Of a DNA stretch of 32,963 bases, positions 6,028-14,259 are shown one piece after another. Made by a program: the position numbers and the translations under genes. Source of the stretch: Oscillospiraceae bacterium (GTDB lineage Bacteria > Bacillota > Clostridia > Oscillospirales > Ruminococcaceae). The notes below the pieces were generated by a model. It searched no databases. It saw only the letters and a list, made by a program, of their open reading frames with translations, and had not been told where the DNA came from. Location: assembly GCA_017435045.1 (NCBI GenBank), contig JAFSFT010000061.1:1-32963 (forward strand), given 5' to 3'. Positions within the stretch are counted from its first letter, which is position 1. Every line of letters begins with the position of its first letter.

Positions 6028-8253
6028 ATGACAAAAACACATCCTACAGACAAAAATATACACAGACTGTTTCAAAACGGAATATGGGCAATAAAGGAAA
6101 AAGAAAATATTCTAATGTGTACACTGTCACTGTCGGCAGTGTGGACAGATGCAAGGATTACAAGCCTGCCGTTGATTTTTCTGCTGCTGTGTACAGAAGA
6201 AAAAAGCAGAAATATCTGTGCGGTACTGTCGGTGGTGTTTTTTGGAATAAACGCAGTGTCGGACATAATGTACATACCATATATGTCATTTGTGTTTGTA
6301 TATATAGTTATGGAATATATCGTACCCAAAAAGCAAAGGATGCCCCTTATCTGTGCACTGGCGGTTTTTGCAGCGGTAAAGGCATATGTGCTTTCCTTTG
6401 GTTTTGCCGGCAGCTATACTGTGGTATTTATGCTGGAAACAGCGGCACTAGCACTTGTTCCCGATGCGGCAAGGTGCGGTGCAAAGCTGCTGCGTGAAAA
6501 CGCAGTTGTTTCATCTTCTTTTCAGCTGGCGGAATGTGCAGTGGCATTGCTGACGGGGGCTGTTTCCCTGAGCGGTATCAGAATATGGGGCGTGAATGTT
6601 CCTCTGTGTTTTCTTATGTCCCTGTGCTTTTTCTATTCGTCAAAGGACAATATCGCCTTATCAATGCTGTGTGCCATATCGGCAGTGCTTAGCCAGTGGC
6701 AGAACAGCAATTTTGCCTTTGTATTTGCAGGCTTTATGCTTATAGGTTTTGCCTCCTTTGCACTGCTGCAGCACGGGTGGTCGGGATATTTGGCACTGGC
6801 TGCCGTATCTGCAGGTGTAACTTTAAGCTTTTTGACACAGTTCAACAGTTTTATTTTTGCAGTAACCACATCGGTGGCACTTACGTTATGTTTTTTGTTT
6901 TCAAAGTTTTGCAAATACCCTGTTCCAATTGCATCAGGCTGTACAGCGGCAGAAAAGGATTATATAACCTTAATGGGCAGTGTGGACCGTCTTGGCAGGG
7001 CTTTCCGCTTTCTGGGCAGTACGGTGGCGGATATATCGGAACTTGTGGTGCAGGATGCCGTGCCAAAGGAGCTGCAGGACATAGCTGCACAGGAAGTATG
7101 CAGAAAATGCAGAAACAACCATATCTGCTGGCAGCAGAACTTTGACCATACCCAGCAGCAGTTTTCATCATTCGGGTATGCACTGCAAAAGGGCAGAGAG
7201 TTTAGGTTTGATGAACTGTTCGCTTCCCGATGCGACAAAACACAGCAGCTTGTGCAGAGCTTTACAGCGGCACACAGGCTTGTGTCGGCACAAAAGCTTA
7301 TAAATCAGGCGGGCAGACATCAGCAGAAGCTGCTGCAGAATCAGTTTTTTACAATGGCACAGACGCTGCAGGACATCGTGTACCACGCAGGCCGCAGCGG
7401 AATTGCCAACACTGCATTTACCCACACAGTAAACAGCCTGCTGGTTGCCATGGGCAAAAGAGTAAACTACTGTGCCTGTTTTCAGAACGGTGACCGATGC
7501 ATTATAAGCACTGCTGATTATCTTTCTCCCTCCGAACAGGAAAGGCTAAGGGTAAAGCTGGAAAGCATATACGGCAAAAGGTTTGCTGTGCCTGTACGGG
7601 AAAACGAAACCGAGGGCATACTTTATACCTTCAGCGAGGTGCCGCAGTTTACTGTCGAACTTTCCCACCGCTGTAAAAGCCGCTGCAACGTATGCGGTGA
7701 TATCTGCGAGGAGTTTGCTGCAGAGGAGTACAGATATATATTGCTTACAGACGGAATGGGCACAGGCAGCTTTGCAGCGGCGGAAAGCCGTACGGCACTG
7801 GAGATGCTTAAAAGTCTTATAACAGCAGGCATAAAACCCGAAACCGCAATAGATATTGCCAATATTGCACTTAACTTAAAAGGTACAGGGCAAAGCTGTG
7901 TTGCATTGGATATTCTGCAGATAAACTGCAGAGACGGAGGCTGCGTACTGTACAAAGCAGGCGGTGCGGCATCGGTGACAATAAAGGCGGGAAAGGCGAA
8001 AAATATGTACAGCGACAGTCTGCCGATTGGTATTTTAAAGGATACAAAAATTGCAAAGCTTGACTTTACGATGGAAAATGGAGATACGGTAATTATGATG
8101 TCAGATGGTGTCAGTTTTAACAAAGAAGCACAGAACAAGCTGCTGCTTATGGCAGAAAAATGCCCTCCGCACCAGCTTGCAGAGTTTATAATCAGCAGGC
8201 AGAAGGATACGGACGATGCCACTGCGGCAGTTATAAGGCTTACGAGAATATAG
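6028..8253 (+). CDS. spoIIE: Stage II sporulation protein E (PP2C-type phosphatase)
   Basis: A 741-residue protein, somewhat shorter than Bacillus SpoIIE (827). Residues 1 to about 300 are very hydrophobic and would form roughly eight to ten membrane spans. A central region contains the Cys pattern CRKCRNNHIC (358-367) and a helical linker. The C-terminal third is a PPM/SpoIIE phosphatase: TDGMGTGSFAAAES with metal ligand Asp575, SDGVSF (Asp693) and DDATAAV (729-735). SpoIIE dephosphorylates SpoIIAA to activate sigma-F in the forespore and localises with FtsZ at the polar septum. Its presence argues for a sporulating lineage. The ATG has AGAGGA about 10 bases upstream. The usual Firmicute neighbours tilS, hpt and ftsH are absent. 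Confidence 0.95.
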   Translation: MTKTHPTDKNIHRLFQNGIWAIKEKENILMCTLSLSAVWTDARITSLPLIFLLLCTEEKSRNICAVLSVVFFGINAVSDIMYIPYMSFVFVYIVMEYIVPKKQRMPLICALAVFAAVKAYVLSFGFAGSYTVVFMLETAALALVPDAARCGAKLLRENAVVSSSFQLAECAVALLTGAVSLSGIRIWGVNVPLCFLMSLCFFYSSKDNIALSMLCAISAVLSQWQNSNFAFVFAGFMLIGFASFALLQHGWSGYLALAAVSAGVTLSFLTQFNSFIFAVTTSVALTLCFLFSKFCKYPVPIASGCTAAEKDYITLMGSVDRLGRAFRFLGSTVADISELVVQDAVPKELQDIAAQEVCRKCRNNHICWQQNFDHTQQQFSSFGYALQKGREFRFDELFASRCDKTQQLVQSFTAAHRLVSAQKLINQAGRHQQKLLQNQFFTMAQTLQDIVYHAGRSGIANTAFTHTVNSLLVAMGKRVNYCACFQNGDRCIISTADYLSPSEQERLRVKLESIYGKRFAVPVRENETEGILYTFSEVPQFTVELSHRCKSRCNVCGDICEEFAAEEYRYILLTDGMGTGSFAAAESRTALEMLKSLITAGIKPETAIDIANIALNLKGTGQSCVALDILQINCRDGGCVLYKAGGAASVTIKAGKAKNMYSDSLPIGILKDTKIAKLDFTMENGDTVIMMSDGVSFNKEAQNKLLLMAEKCPPHQLAEFIISRQKDTDDATAAVIRLTRI

Positions 8254-8264
8254 GGGAGTATCAG

Positions 8265-8333
8265 ATGCATAACAGTATTATGAGTAAACTATGCTTTCTT
8301 AAGATGAATGCCCTTGAAATAAAAGATTATTAA
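8265..8333 (+). CDS. Possible 22-residue small ORF after spoIIE
   Basis: Eleven bases after the spoIIE stop, an ATG preceded by GGGGAG at about 7 bases opens a 22-codon frame (MHNSIMSKLCFLKMNALEIK, then DY) ending in TAA. It resembles no family I know. The good ribosome site is the only support. It could be a leader-like peptide, a decayed gene or chance. The 8334-8411 remainder shows nothing recognisable before the terminator. Confidence 0.25.
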   Translation: MHNSIMSKLCFLKMNALEIKDY

Positions 8334-8414
8334 CAATATGCGGATATAATAGGCATAAGTATTGTTACAAACAACAGCTTTCAGAAGCGTAAAATATAAA
8401 TATCTTCCCCAAGA

Positions 8415-8447
8415 AAAAATCACCTGTCACAATGACAGGTGATTTTT
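8415..8447. terminator. Bidirectional terminator between spoIIE and the DUF1904 gene
   Basis: A perfect 15-bp stem (AAAAATCACCTGTCA / TGACAGGTGATTTTT) with a CAA loop and T-rich sequence on both flanks, lying between convergent genes. Confidence 0.92.
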
Positions 8448-8481
8448 CTTTATCGTGTTGTATGCTGTGATAAAATTTTGG

Positions 8482-8808
8482 CTAACATTTTTCGCCGTTT
8501 TCGTAGTATCTGTCTTCCTCAAAAATGTGGAAGCTTATCTGGTCAGCGTGGAAGCCCATTCTTTCAAACTGGTTGTGGAGATATTTTGCTACCTTGTCCT
8601 GAACCTCCATTGGCCTTTCAAACCACCACACCTGCACAACAGGGCAATGCTTTATTCTGCCGCCCTCGTCGTAAAAGCGACTGTGGATAAGGTCAAACAC
8701 AAACCAGTCGCTTGGACAGCCCACAATTCTGGACAGTTCCGGTGCAGCCTTTACGCTGAGCTCTGCACACTGTTCCTGAGTGATACCTTTAACAATAATC
8801 TGAGGCAT
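8482..8808 (-). CDS. DUF1904-family protein (tautomerase-like)
   Basis: A 108-residue protein starting MPQIIVKGI. Pro2 directly after Met and the small alpha/beta pattern resemble the tautomerase/MIF superfamily. The segments ELSRIVGCPSDWFVFDL and PVVQVWWFERPMEVQDKVA match what I recall of DUF1904, a Firmicute family of unknown function. The start has AGAGGG upstream on the minus strand. It converges on the shared terminator at 8415-8447 and is not linked to the polysaccharide operon, which terminates at about 9020. The catalytic role is not established; Pro2 is only suggestive. Confidence 0.8.
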   Translation of the reverse strand: MPQIIVKGITQEQCAELSVKAAPELSRIVGCPSDWFVFDLIHSRFYDEGGRIKHCPVVQVWWFERPMEVQDKVAKYLHNQFERMGFHADQISFHIFEEDRYYENGEKC

Positions 8809-9016
8809 AATAACACCCTCTTTTCTTAAATCTTGGCTTAATGATACACCTTTTGCTTCTTTTTAACCATTGAGATAAAAATCTAATATATGGATTATAA
8901 GGGCATGGTGCTGCAAAACCGCATCAAAATGCAAAAAGTATATTGCAGCAGATAAGATTTTGCGGCGATATTTTTTGTGACGGATATGATACTGCGACAG
9001 ATAAAGTTTACAGCAG

Positions 9017-9047
9017 AAAAAAGGTGCATCACAGCCGATGCACCTTT
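9017..9047 (-). terminator. Terminator of the minus-strand polysaccharide operon
   Basis: AAAGGTGCATC / GATGCACCTTT, an 11-bp stem with an ACAGCC loop. On the minus strand it is followed by a T6 run, 17 bases past the DUF2304 stop. The rest of 8809-9016 has no gene that I can support. Confidence 0.85.
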
Positions 9048-9063
9048 AAAATTTTATATTGAA

Positions 9064-9432
9064 TTATTTTTTCAGTTTTTCCTCCAGCTCACGCACTCTT
9101 TTTTCAAGAATGGCATTTGCCTGTGCAAGCTGTTTGATTTTTTTGCTGAATCCCGATATAACTGCCGAAACGGAAAGCAGTATAAGCAGAATAAAGATAA
9201 TCTGTGTAAAGAATATAAAGTTTACAGGGTCAATTACCCCCGCAATATCGTTAAGCACCAGCACGGTGTATGGAAAACAGGCAAATATAATCATACACAG
9301 GCTGAAGGCCAGCCATATGATGGAGTATTTAACCTCCAGCTTGCCTTTTTTCATCAGATAGAGAATAAACAGCAGAAAAGCCACCGAGCCGATTATAACT
9401 ATGGCGTGGAGGGAAAAATCCATAGGTTTCAT
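9064..9432 (-). CDS. DUF2304-family membrane protein
   Basis: A 122-residue protein with three hydrophobic spans: about residues 9-26, 36-53 (IIWLAFSLCMIIFACFPY) and 71-91 (FIFFTQIIFILLILLSVSAV). A charged coiled-coil tail follows (KKIKQLAQANAILEKRVREL and beyond). This is the DUF2304 layout. These small proteins are usually encoded next to a polyprenyl-phosphate-type GT2, as here, where the ATG lies three bases after the GT2 stop with an AGGCGG site. The likely role is as a membrane partner of the glycosyltransferase; this is inferred from neighbourhood. It is the last gene of the operon. Confidence 0.85.
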   Translation of the reverse strand: MKPMDFSLHAIVIIGSVAFLLFILYLMKKGKLEVKYSIIWLAFSLCMIIFACFPYTVLVLNDIAGVIDPVNFIFFTQIIFILLILLSVSAVISGFSKKIKQLAQANAILEKRVRELEEKLKK

Positions 9433-9435
9433 AGC

Positions 9436-10146
9436 TTATTTACCGCCTTTCTTTCCTGTAAAGGAAATTCTGTTTACAATAAGTGCAAGACATACCTTTA
9501 TCATATAGTATGCACTTTTGAGACTGCGTATGGAGGATACACCGCCCTGTCTTTCTTCCATCACAACCGCAACCTCTCCAACGGAAAAACCGTTTACAAT
9601 GCAGGCCATAATAGCTTCCGGTTCAGGGTAGTCGTCTGCATAGTTTTTTGCAAAAAACTCAATCAGCTTTCTGTTGCAGGCACGGAAACCGCTGGTGGTG
9701 TCCTTTATGCGTTTGCCTGTAAGCAGAAAAATAAATGCCGAAATAATATTTATGCCAAAACGGCGCATAAAGCTGGTCTGAAAACCCTCTTTTTCGATAA
9801 AGCGGCTGCCTATTGCCATATCAAATTTTCCCTCTGCAACAGGGGCAATAACTCGGGCAAGATATTTGGGGTCGTGCTGGCCGTCGCCATCCATCTGCAC
9901 CGCAATGTCATAGCCGTACTGCTGTGCGTACAGATAGCCTGCCTGCACACCGCCGCCTATGCCAAGGTTGATTGGATTGTTGATATAGTTAAAGCCGTTT
10001 TCACGCAGTATTTTTTCTGTGTTGTCGGTGGAGCAGTCATTGACAATCAGATAGTCGGCATCAGGTGCGTTTTCTCTGAGATTGTTTATAACCCTCACAA
10101 TGCTGTCCTGCTCGTTGTAGCAGGGGATGATAACCAGCGTTTTCAA
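9436..10146 (-). CDS. GT2-family glycosyltransferase (DPM1/GtrB-like)
   Basis: A 236-residue GT-A glycosyltransferase. IIPCYNEQDSI (6-16) starts the nucleotide-sugar fold, VNDCSTDNT (36-44) is the sugar-nucleotide Asp region and QMDGDGQHDP (84-93) carries the DxD metal site. The motif DTTSGFRACNR matches dolichyl/undecaprenyl-phosphate sugar synthases. There is no strong C-terminal membrane pair, only a moderately hydrophobic stretch near 217-227, so the DUF2304 partner may supply membrane anchoring. The start is TTG at 10146, supported by GGAGGA eight bases upstream. It may make a polyprenyl-phosphate sugar for side-chain addition or transfer a sugar directly; the donor is unknown. Confidence 0.9.
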   Translation of the reverse strand: MKTLVIIPCYNEQDSIVRVINNLRENAPDADYLIVNDCSTDNTEKILRENGFNYINNPINLGIGGGVQAGYLYAQQYGYDIAVQMDGDGQHDPKYLARVIAPVAEGKFDMAIGSRFIEKEGFQTSFMRRFGINIISAFIFLLTGKRIKDTTSGFRACNRKLIEFFAKNYADDYPEPEAIMACIVNGFSVGEVAVVMEERQGGVSSIRSLKSAYYMIKVCLALIVNRISFTGKKGGK

Positions 10147-10173
10147 AGGAAAAATCCTCCGTAGAATAAAAAT

Positions 10174-11394
10174 TTAGTCAAAGATAAAATCTATAAGCTG
10201 TCCCAGCACCTTGTTGCGTTCGTGGTGCTGGAGATGATAGCGGAATGCATTGTCGCCGAGAGATTTTCTTTCTTCGGCAGACATGGCATAAAGAGTTTTT
10301 ATGTTTTCGGCAAGCTGTGCACTGTTGCCGCTTTCGCCGGTGAGACCTGCGTTTGCCTTTTCTATAACAAGGCTGCCCTCGCCGTCAATGCAGGTGATTA
10401 CGGGTTTTCTGCCTGCCATATAGCTTGTAACCTTGGCAGGTATGGTAAGCCCTATCAAATCGCTTTTTGCAAGCGGTGCAAACAGACAGTCGGCAAGGGT
10501 GTGGTACAGGGGCATATCAGTAACAGGTCTGGAGCCGAGAAAATCAAGGTATTCTGCAACATCCTTTTCAGCAGCATATTTTTCTATGTCCTTGCGGGAC
10601 ATACCGTCGCCCACTATGATGAATTTTATATCATCCATACCGCTTTCTTTCAGCAGCACGGCGGCATCCACAGCAACCTCAAGGTTCTGTGCAGGGCTGA
10701 TATTGCCTGCGTATACAACCTTAAAGTAATCCCTGTACTTTTCTGTCAGCGCGGCATCCTCGATTTCCTGCTCGTAGAATTTTTCACAGTACTGTGGTAT
10801 AACCGCAACCTTTTCGCTCTGCTTGCCGCTTACCTCCACCAGCTTGTCCTTTAAAGAGGGGCTCATGGCAATAAGCTTGTCGCTTTTTTTATAGTGCCAG
10901 TGACTTGTAACCTCGCACACCTTCTGCAGAAATTTATTCTGTATAGGCAGTACAGAGTACAGATTTTCGGGCCATAAATCCAGCACATATGTAGTGAGAG
11001 GAATCCTTTTGATTTTTGAATAGAAAATTGCAGGGAAAATCATATACACAGGGCTGGTTTCGTAGCAGAAAACAGCATCGTATTTTTTGCCAATAAAAGC
11101 CAATGTTTTAAAGGTGGCAAAAAACGGGTAGGAGATATAGTTGAGGAAAATTCTCACAGAGGAATTCCCTTTTCTTGTTATCTCCCAGCATCTGTGTACA
11201 TTTACGCCGTTGTAATTCTGTTTTAAATTTTTAAAAAAGCCATATCCCTCGGGAATATTTCCATTTGGATAGTTTGGTATGCCGCACAGTACATCAACCT
11301 CGATGTCGTTTTCGGCAAAGCCCTCTGCTATATCGCTTATACGGAAATTTTCGGGCCAGAAATGCTGGCTGACAATCAAAACTCTTTTTTTCAA
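10174..11394 (-). CDS. WbuB-like GT4 glycosyltransferase
   Basis: A 406-residue GT-B glycosyltransferase. The N-terminal domain opens KKRVLIVSQHFWPENFRIS and includes GIPNYPNG and DLWPENLYSVL, typical of WbuB-like enzymes. The C-terminal GT4 domain has VVYAGNISPAQNLE (around 229-242), FIIVGDGMSR and the donor-binding segment PAKVTSYMAGRKPVI. In E. coli O26, WbuB is proposed to transfer L-FucNAc, which agrees with the capEFG genes upstream. The start is TTG at 11394 with AAGGA upstream. A 79-base gap separates it from the epimerase gene, the largest in this operon, and contains an imperfect palindrome at 11428-11450. Confidence 0.9.
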   Translation of the reverse strand: MKKRVLIVSQHFWPENFRISDIAEGFAENDIEVDVLCGIPNYPNGNIPEGYGFFKNLKQNYNGVNVHRCWEITRKGNSSVRIFLNYISYPFFATFKTLAFIGKKYDAVFCYETSPVYMIFPAIFYSKIKRIPLTTYVLDLWPENLYSVLPIQNKFLQKVCEVTSHWHYKKSDKLIAMSPSLKDKLVEVSGKQSEKVAVIPQYCEKFYEQEIEDAALTEKYRDYFKVVYAGNISPAQNLEVAVDAAVLLKESGMDDIKFIIVGDGMSRKDIEKYAAEKDVAEYLDFLGSRPVTDMPLYHTLADCLFAPLAKSDLIGLTIPAKVTSYMAGRKPVITCIDGEGSLVIEKANAGLTGESGNSAQLAENIKTLYAMSAEERKSLGDNAFRYHLQHHERNKVLGQLIDFIFD

Positions 11395-11473
11395 AGCAGA
11401 TTCCTTAAGTTTTATTTTATATGAAGGGAAGTGGTGAATTCATCCGCTTCAATGCGTATATGACGGTGAAGAA

Positions 11474-12616
11474 TTAATATTTTCTCCATACCATCTTGTT
11501 TACCACGCCTGTGTAGCTCTGTATAAGCTTTACAACCTTTGTGGAAACATTTTCGTCTGTGTAGTTTGGCACAGGAATGCCCCAGTCGCCATTTGCGTTC
11601 ATCTCAACGGCTGTGTCCACTGCCTGCAGCACCTGCTCGGTGGTAATACCTGCAAGGATAAAGTTGCCCTTGTCCAAAGCTTCCGGTCTTTCTGTGGATG
11701 TGCGGATACATACAGCAGGGAACGGATTGCCTACAGAAAGGAAAAAGCTGCTTTCCTCAGGCAGTGTGCCGCTGTCGGATACAACTGCAAATGCGTTCAT
11801 CTGCAGGTTGTTGTAATCGTGGAAGCCAAGAGGCTTGTTCTGGATAACGCGTTTGTCAAACACAAAGCCGCGCTGTGCAATAAATTTTGCACTTCTCGGG
11901 TGGCAGGAGTAAAGGATAGGCATATCGTATTTTTCTGCCATTGCGTTTACAGCGTTCATCAGATTGAAGAAGTTCTGTTCTGTATCGATGTTTTCTTCCC
12001 TGTGGGCAGAAAGCAGAATGTATCTGCCTTTTTCAAGACCCAGCTTTTCAAGAATGCCGGAAGCTTTAATCTGTTCAAGATTTTCGTGCAGCACCTCTGC
12101 CATAGGACTGCCTGTAACGTATGTGCGTTCCTTTGCTGTGCCCTCGCTGTTAAGATAGCGGCGTGCATGCTCGGAATAGCACAGGTTTACGTCTGCAATA
12201 TGGTCAACGATTCTGCGGTTTGTTTCTTCAGGCAGACATTCGTCAAAGCAGCGGTTGCCTGCTTCCATATGGAAGATAGGAATGTGCAGTCTCTTTGCAC
12301 CGATGGCGGAAAGACAGCTGTTTGTGTCGCCGAGGATAAGCAGTGCATCAGGTTTCTGCTCCACCATAAGTGCATAGCTTTTTGCAATGATGTTGCCGAT
12401 TGTTTCGCCAAGGTCCTTGCCTACAGCATCAAGATAAAAGTCAGGTGCACGCAGACCCAGGTCGTCAAAGAAAACCTGATTAAGCTCATAGTCGTAGTTC
12501 TGACCTGTGTGTACAAGAATCTGGTCAAAATATTTATCACATTTTTTGATAACGGCGGCAAGACGGATAATTTCCGGTCTTGTGCCGATAATTGTCATAA
12601 GTTTAAGCTTGCTCAT
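11474..12616 (-). CDS. capG: UDP-N-acetylglucosamine 2-epimerase family (CapG/FnlC-like)
   Basis: A 380-residue non-hydrolysing UDP-sugar 2-epimerase of the WecB fold. It starts KLKLMTIIGTRPEIIRLA, with ILVHTGQNYD, LGDTNSCLSA, FHMEAGNRCFDECLPEETNR and SAHREENID all present, and SDSGTLPEE in the UDP-binding half. Following capE and capF homologues, it is better read as CapG/FnlC, which catalyses the last step to UDP-N-acetyl-L-fucosamine, than as WecB (UDP-ManNAc). The two cannot be separated by sequence alone. It lies four bases after the acyltransferase stop. The symbol rests on context. Confidence 0.9.
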   Translation of the reverse strand: MSKLKLMTIIGTRPEIIRLAAVIKKCDKYFDQILVHTGQNYDYELNQVFFDDLGLRAPDFYLDAVGKDLGETIGNIIAKSYALMVEQKPDALLILGDTNSCLSAIGAKRLHIPIFHMEAGNRCFDECLPEETNRRIVDHIADVNLCYSEHARRYLNSEGTAKERTYVTGSPMAEVLHENLEQIKASGILEKLGLEKGRYILLSAHREENIDTEQNFFNLMNAVNAMAEKYDMPILYSCHPRSAKFIAQRGFVFDKRVIQNKPLGFHDYNNLQMNAFAVVSDSGTLPEESSFFLSVGNPFPAVCIRTSTERPEALDKGNFILAGITTEQVLQAVDTAVEMNANGDWGIPVPNYTDENVSTKVVKLIQSYTGVVNKMVWRKY

Positions 12617-12620
12617 TTTG

Positions 12621-13139
12621 TTACTCCATAATGAAAGTGTTATTGAATATTACCTGACCTGCCTCGATTTTTGCAAACGGGGCAATGCGGTTGTAGGCCT
12701 TTACAACACTGTTTATACACAGATGTACACCTTTTTCGATAAGTACATCGTGGTCAACCACAGCACCAAAGTTTACAATGCAGCCTGTTCTTACAGTTGC
12801 AGTGGTGTTTACCACTGCCTGCGGAAGAACTGCACAGCCTTTTTCCACAACAGCATTAGGGCTGACATAAGCGGACGGATGAATAATTGTGGCAACCTGT
12901 GCCCCTGCACCGTTGAAGGCATAAATCCATTCAACACGCAGGTTGTTGTTGCCGAAAGCAGGGTAGAACCAGGTGTTTTCGTCTATGTAGTTTACATAGT
13001 CTCTGCATACACCATTTACCTTTTCGTCCTTTGAGTTGTCATCAAGAAAGATGATTTCGTCGTACATTTTTGCAGAGTCAACAACATCTGCAACTGTTTT
13101 GCCGTAGCCGCCAAAGCCAAGAATAACCAATCTTTTCAT
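12621..13139 (-). CDS. NeuD/PglD-like sugar O/N-acyltransferase (left-handed beta-helix)
   Basis: A 172-residue protein. The N-terminal Rossmann-like domain starts KRLVILGFGGYGKTVADVV. Hexapeptide-repeat strands run from about residue 87 (IHPSAYVSPNAVVEKGCAVLP) to VNFGAVVDHDVLIEKGVHL, where the conserved His of VDHD is the expected general base. The start is the ATG at 13139, one base after the capF stop, rather than an upstream in-frame start inside capF, because AGGTGG and the family N-terminus fit there. It sits between capF and capG, where the S. aureus cap5/8 locus has no such gene, so it may acylate the FucNAc product or another sugar nucleotide. The tail appears short compared with full NeuD (about 200 residues). 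Confidence 0.85.
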   Translation of the reverse strand: MKRLVILGFGGYGKTVADVVDSAKMYDEIIFLDDNSKDEKVNGVCRDYVNYIDENTWFYPAFGNNNLRVEWIYAFNGAGAQVATIIHPSAYVSPNAVVEKGCAVLPQAVVNTTATVRTGCIVNFGAVVDHDVLIEKGVHLCINSVVKAYNRIAPFAKIEAGQVIFNNTFIME

Positions 13140-13140
13140 A

Positions 13141-14259
13141 TTACAAATCCACCTTTGTATAGTATGTGTCAGGGTTCTGGGGGTCAAATATCTGGTTGGA
13201 CCAGAACAGGCATATCATTTCTTCATCGCCTGTATTTGTAATGTTGTGTGTGTAGCCCACAGGGATGTCCACCACTGTTGGTTCGTCACCGCACACATCA
13301 TAGCGGATAATGTCGTTTGTAATCATATGGCGGAAGCTGATGGTTGCCTTGCCCTTGATAACAAAGAATTTTTCCACCTTTGTGTGGTGCCAGTGATCGC
13401 CGCGTGTGATGCCCGGTTTTGTTGTGGATATAAAAATCTGTCCAAAGCTTTCGCTCTTGATAAACTCGGCCAGCCAGCCACGGTTGTCCTCGTTTTTCTT
13501 CAGCTTATAGGAAAAGTTGTCTGTGTCAAGGTAGGACAGATATGTGCCGTAAAGGCGCTGTTCCATAAGACCGTTGAGATTTGGCATAACAAGGGTATCT
13601 CTGTTTTTGCCAAAGCTTTCGATGGTTTTTGCAAGTTTTCCCAGTGTGATTTTATGGAGAGTGTCAATTTCAAAGAAGCCTTCTTTGTAGTCGGCTGTGT
13701 TTTCCATAATATCCACAAACTTTGCCACAACATCGTCGATGTAGCAAAGAGTAAGCTCTCTGTCGGGGTCATTTATCTGCAGCGGCAGACCGTGTGCCAC
13801 ATTGTAGCAGAAGGTTGCCACAACTGTGTTGTAGTTTGGTCTGGACCATTTGCCGAACACGCCGTAAAGACGCACGATGTATGCAGGGTTAAAGCCGTTT
13901 GCAAGGAAAAGGTCTTCGCCCATTTTTTTGCTTTTGCCGTAATCGTTGTCCAGCAGTGCCTGAATGGAGGAGGAAACGATTACAGGGCAGGAGTTGCCTG
14001 CTTTTTTAAGGGCTTCCAGCAGCTTTGCGGAAAAGTCAGTGTTGCCCTCATAAAATTCCTTTGTGTCAACAGGACGGTTTACACCTGCAAGATGGAACAC
14101 AAAGTCACAGTTGGCACAGTATTTTTCCAGTTCTTCCTCTGTTGAGTCCCTGTCGTAGAGATAAAGGTCTGTATAGCCTTTCTGCAGCAGTGTGGCGGTA
14201 AGATTTTTGCCCACAAAGCCGCCTGCACCTGTTATCAGAATTTTTTTACTATTTTCCAA
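13141..14259 (-). CDS. capF: CapF-like bifunctional SDR/cupin enzyme of UDP-L-FucNAc synthesis
   Basis: A 372-residue two-domain protein. The N-terminal SDR domain has ITGAGGFVGKNL (9-20), FHLAGVNRP, SSSIQALLDNDYGKSKK (the S..Y...K triad) and RLYGVFGKWSRPNYNT. The C-terminal domain is a cupin with the metal site GDHWHHTKVEKFFVIKGKA. This fusion is characteristic of CapF/FnlB, where the cupin epimerises and the SDR reduces the CapE product on the way to UDP-L-FucNAc. It overlaps the capE stop by 11 bases, and the next gene begins one base after its stop. Length and architecture match staphylococcal CapF (about 369 residues). Confidence 0.95.
   Translation of the reverse strand: MENSKKILITGAGGFVGKNLTATLLQKGYTDLYLYDRDSTEEELEKYCANCDFVFHLAGVNRPVDTKEFYEGNTDFSAKLLEALKKAGNSCPVIVSSSIQALLDNDYGKSKKMGEDLFLANGFNPAYIVRLYGVFGKWSRPNYNTVVATFCYNVAHGLPLQINDPDRELTLCYIDDVVAKFVDIMENTADYKEGFFEIDTLHKITLGKLAKTIESFGKNRDTLVMPNLNGLMEQRLYGTYLSYLDTDNFSYKLKKNEDNRGWLAEFIKSESFGQIFISTTKPGITRGDHWHHTKVEKFFVIKGKATISFRHMITNDIIRYDVCGDEPTVVDIPVGYTHNITNTGDEEMICLFWSNQIFDPQNPDTYYTKVDL

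Noticed and set aside
8977-10164. 395-codon plus-strand frame opposite the GT2 and DUF2304 genes
   Set aside because: Antisense shadow with low-complexity composition and no ribosome site; the minus-strand genes have clear motifs.
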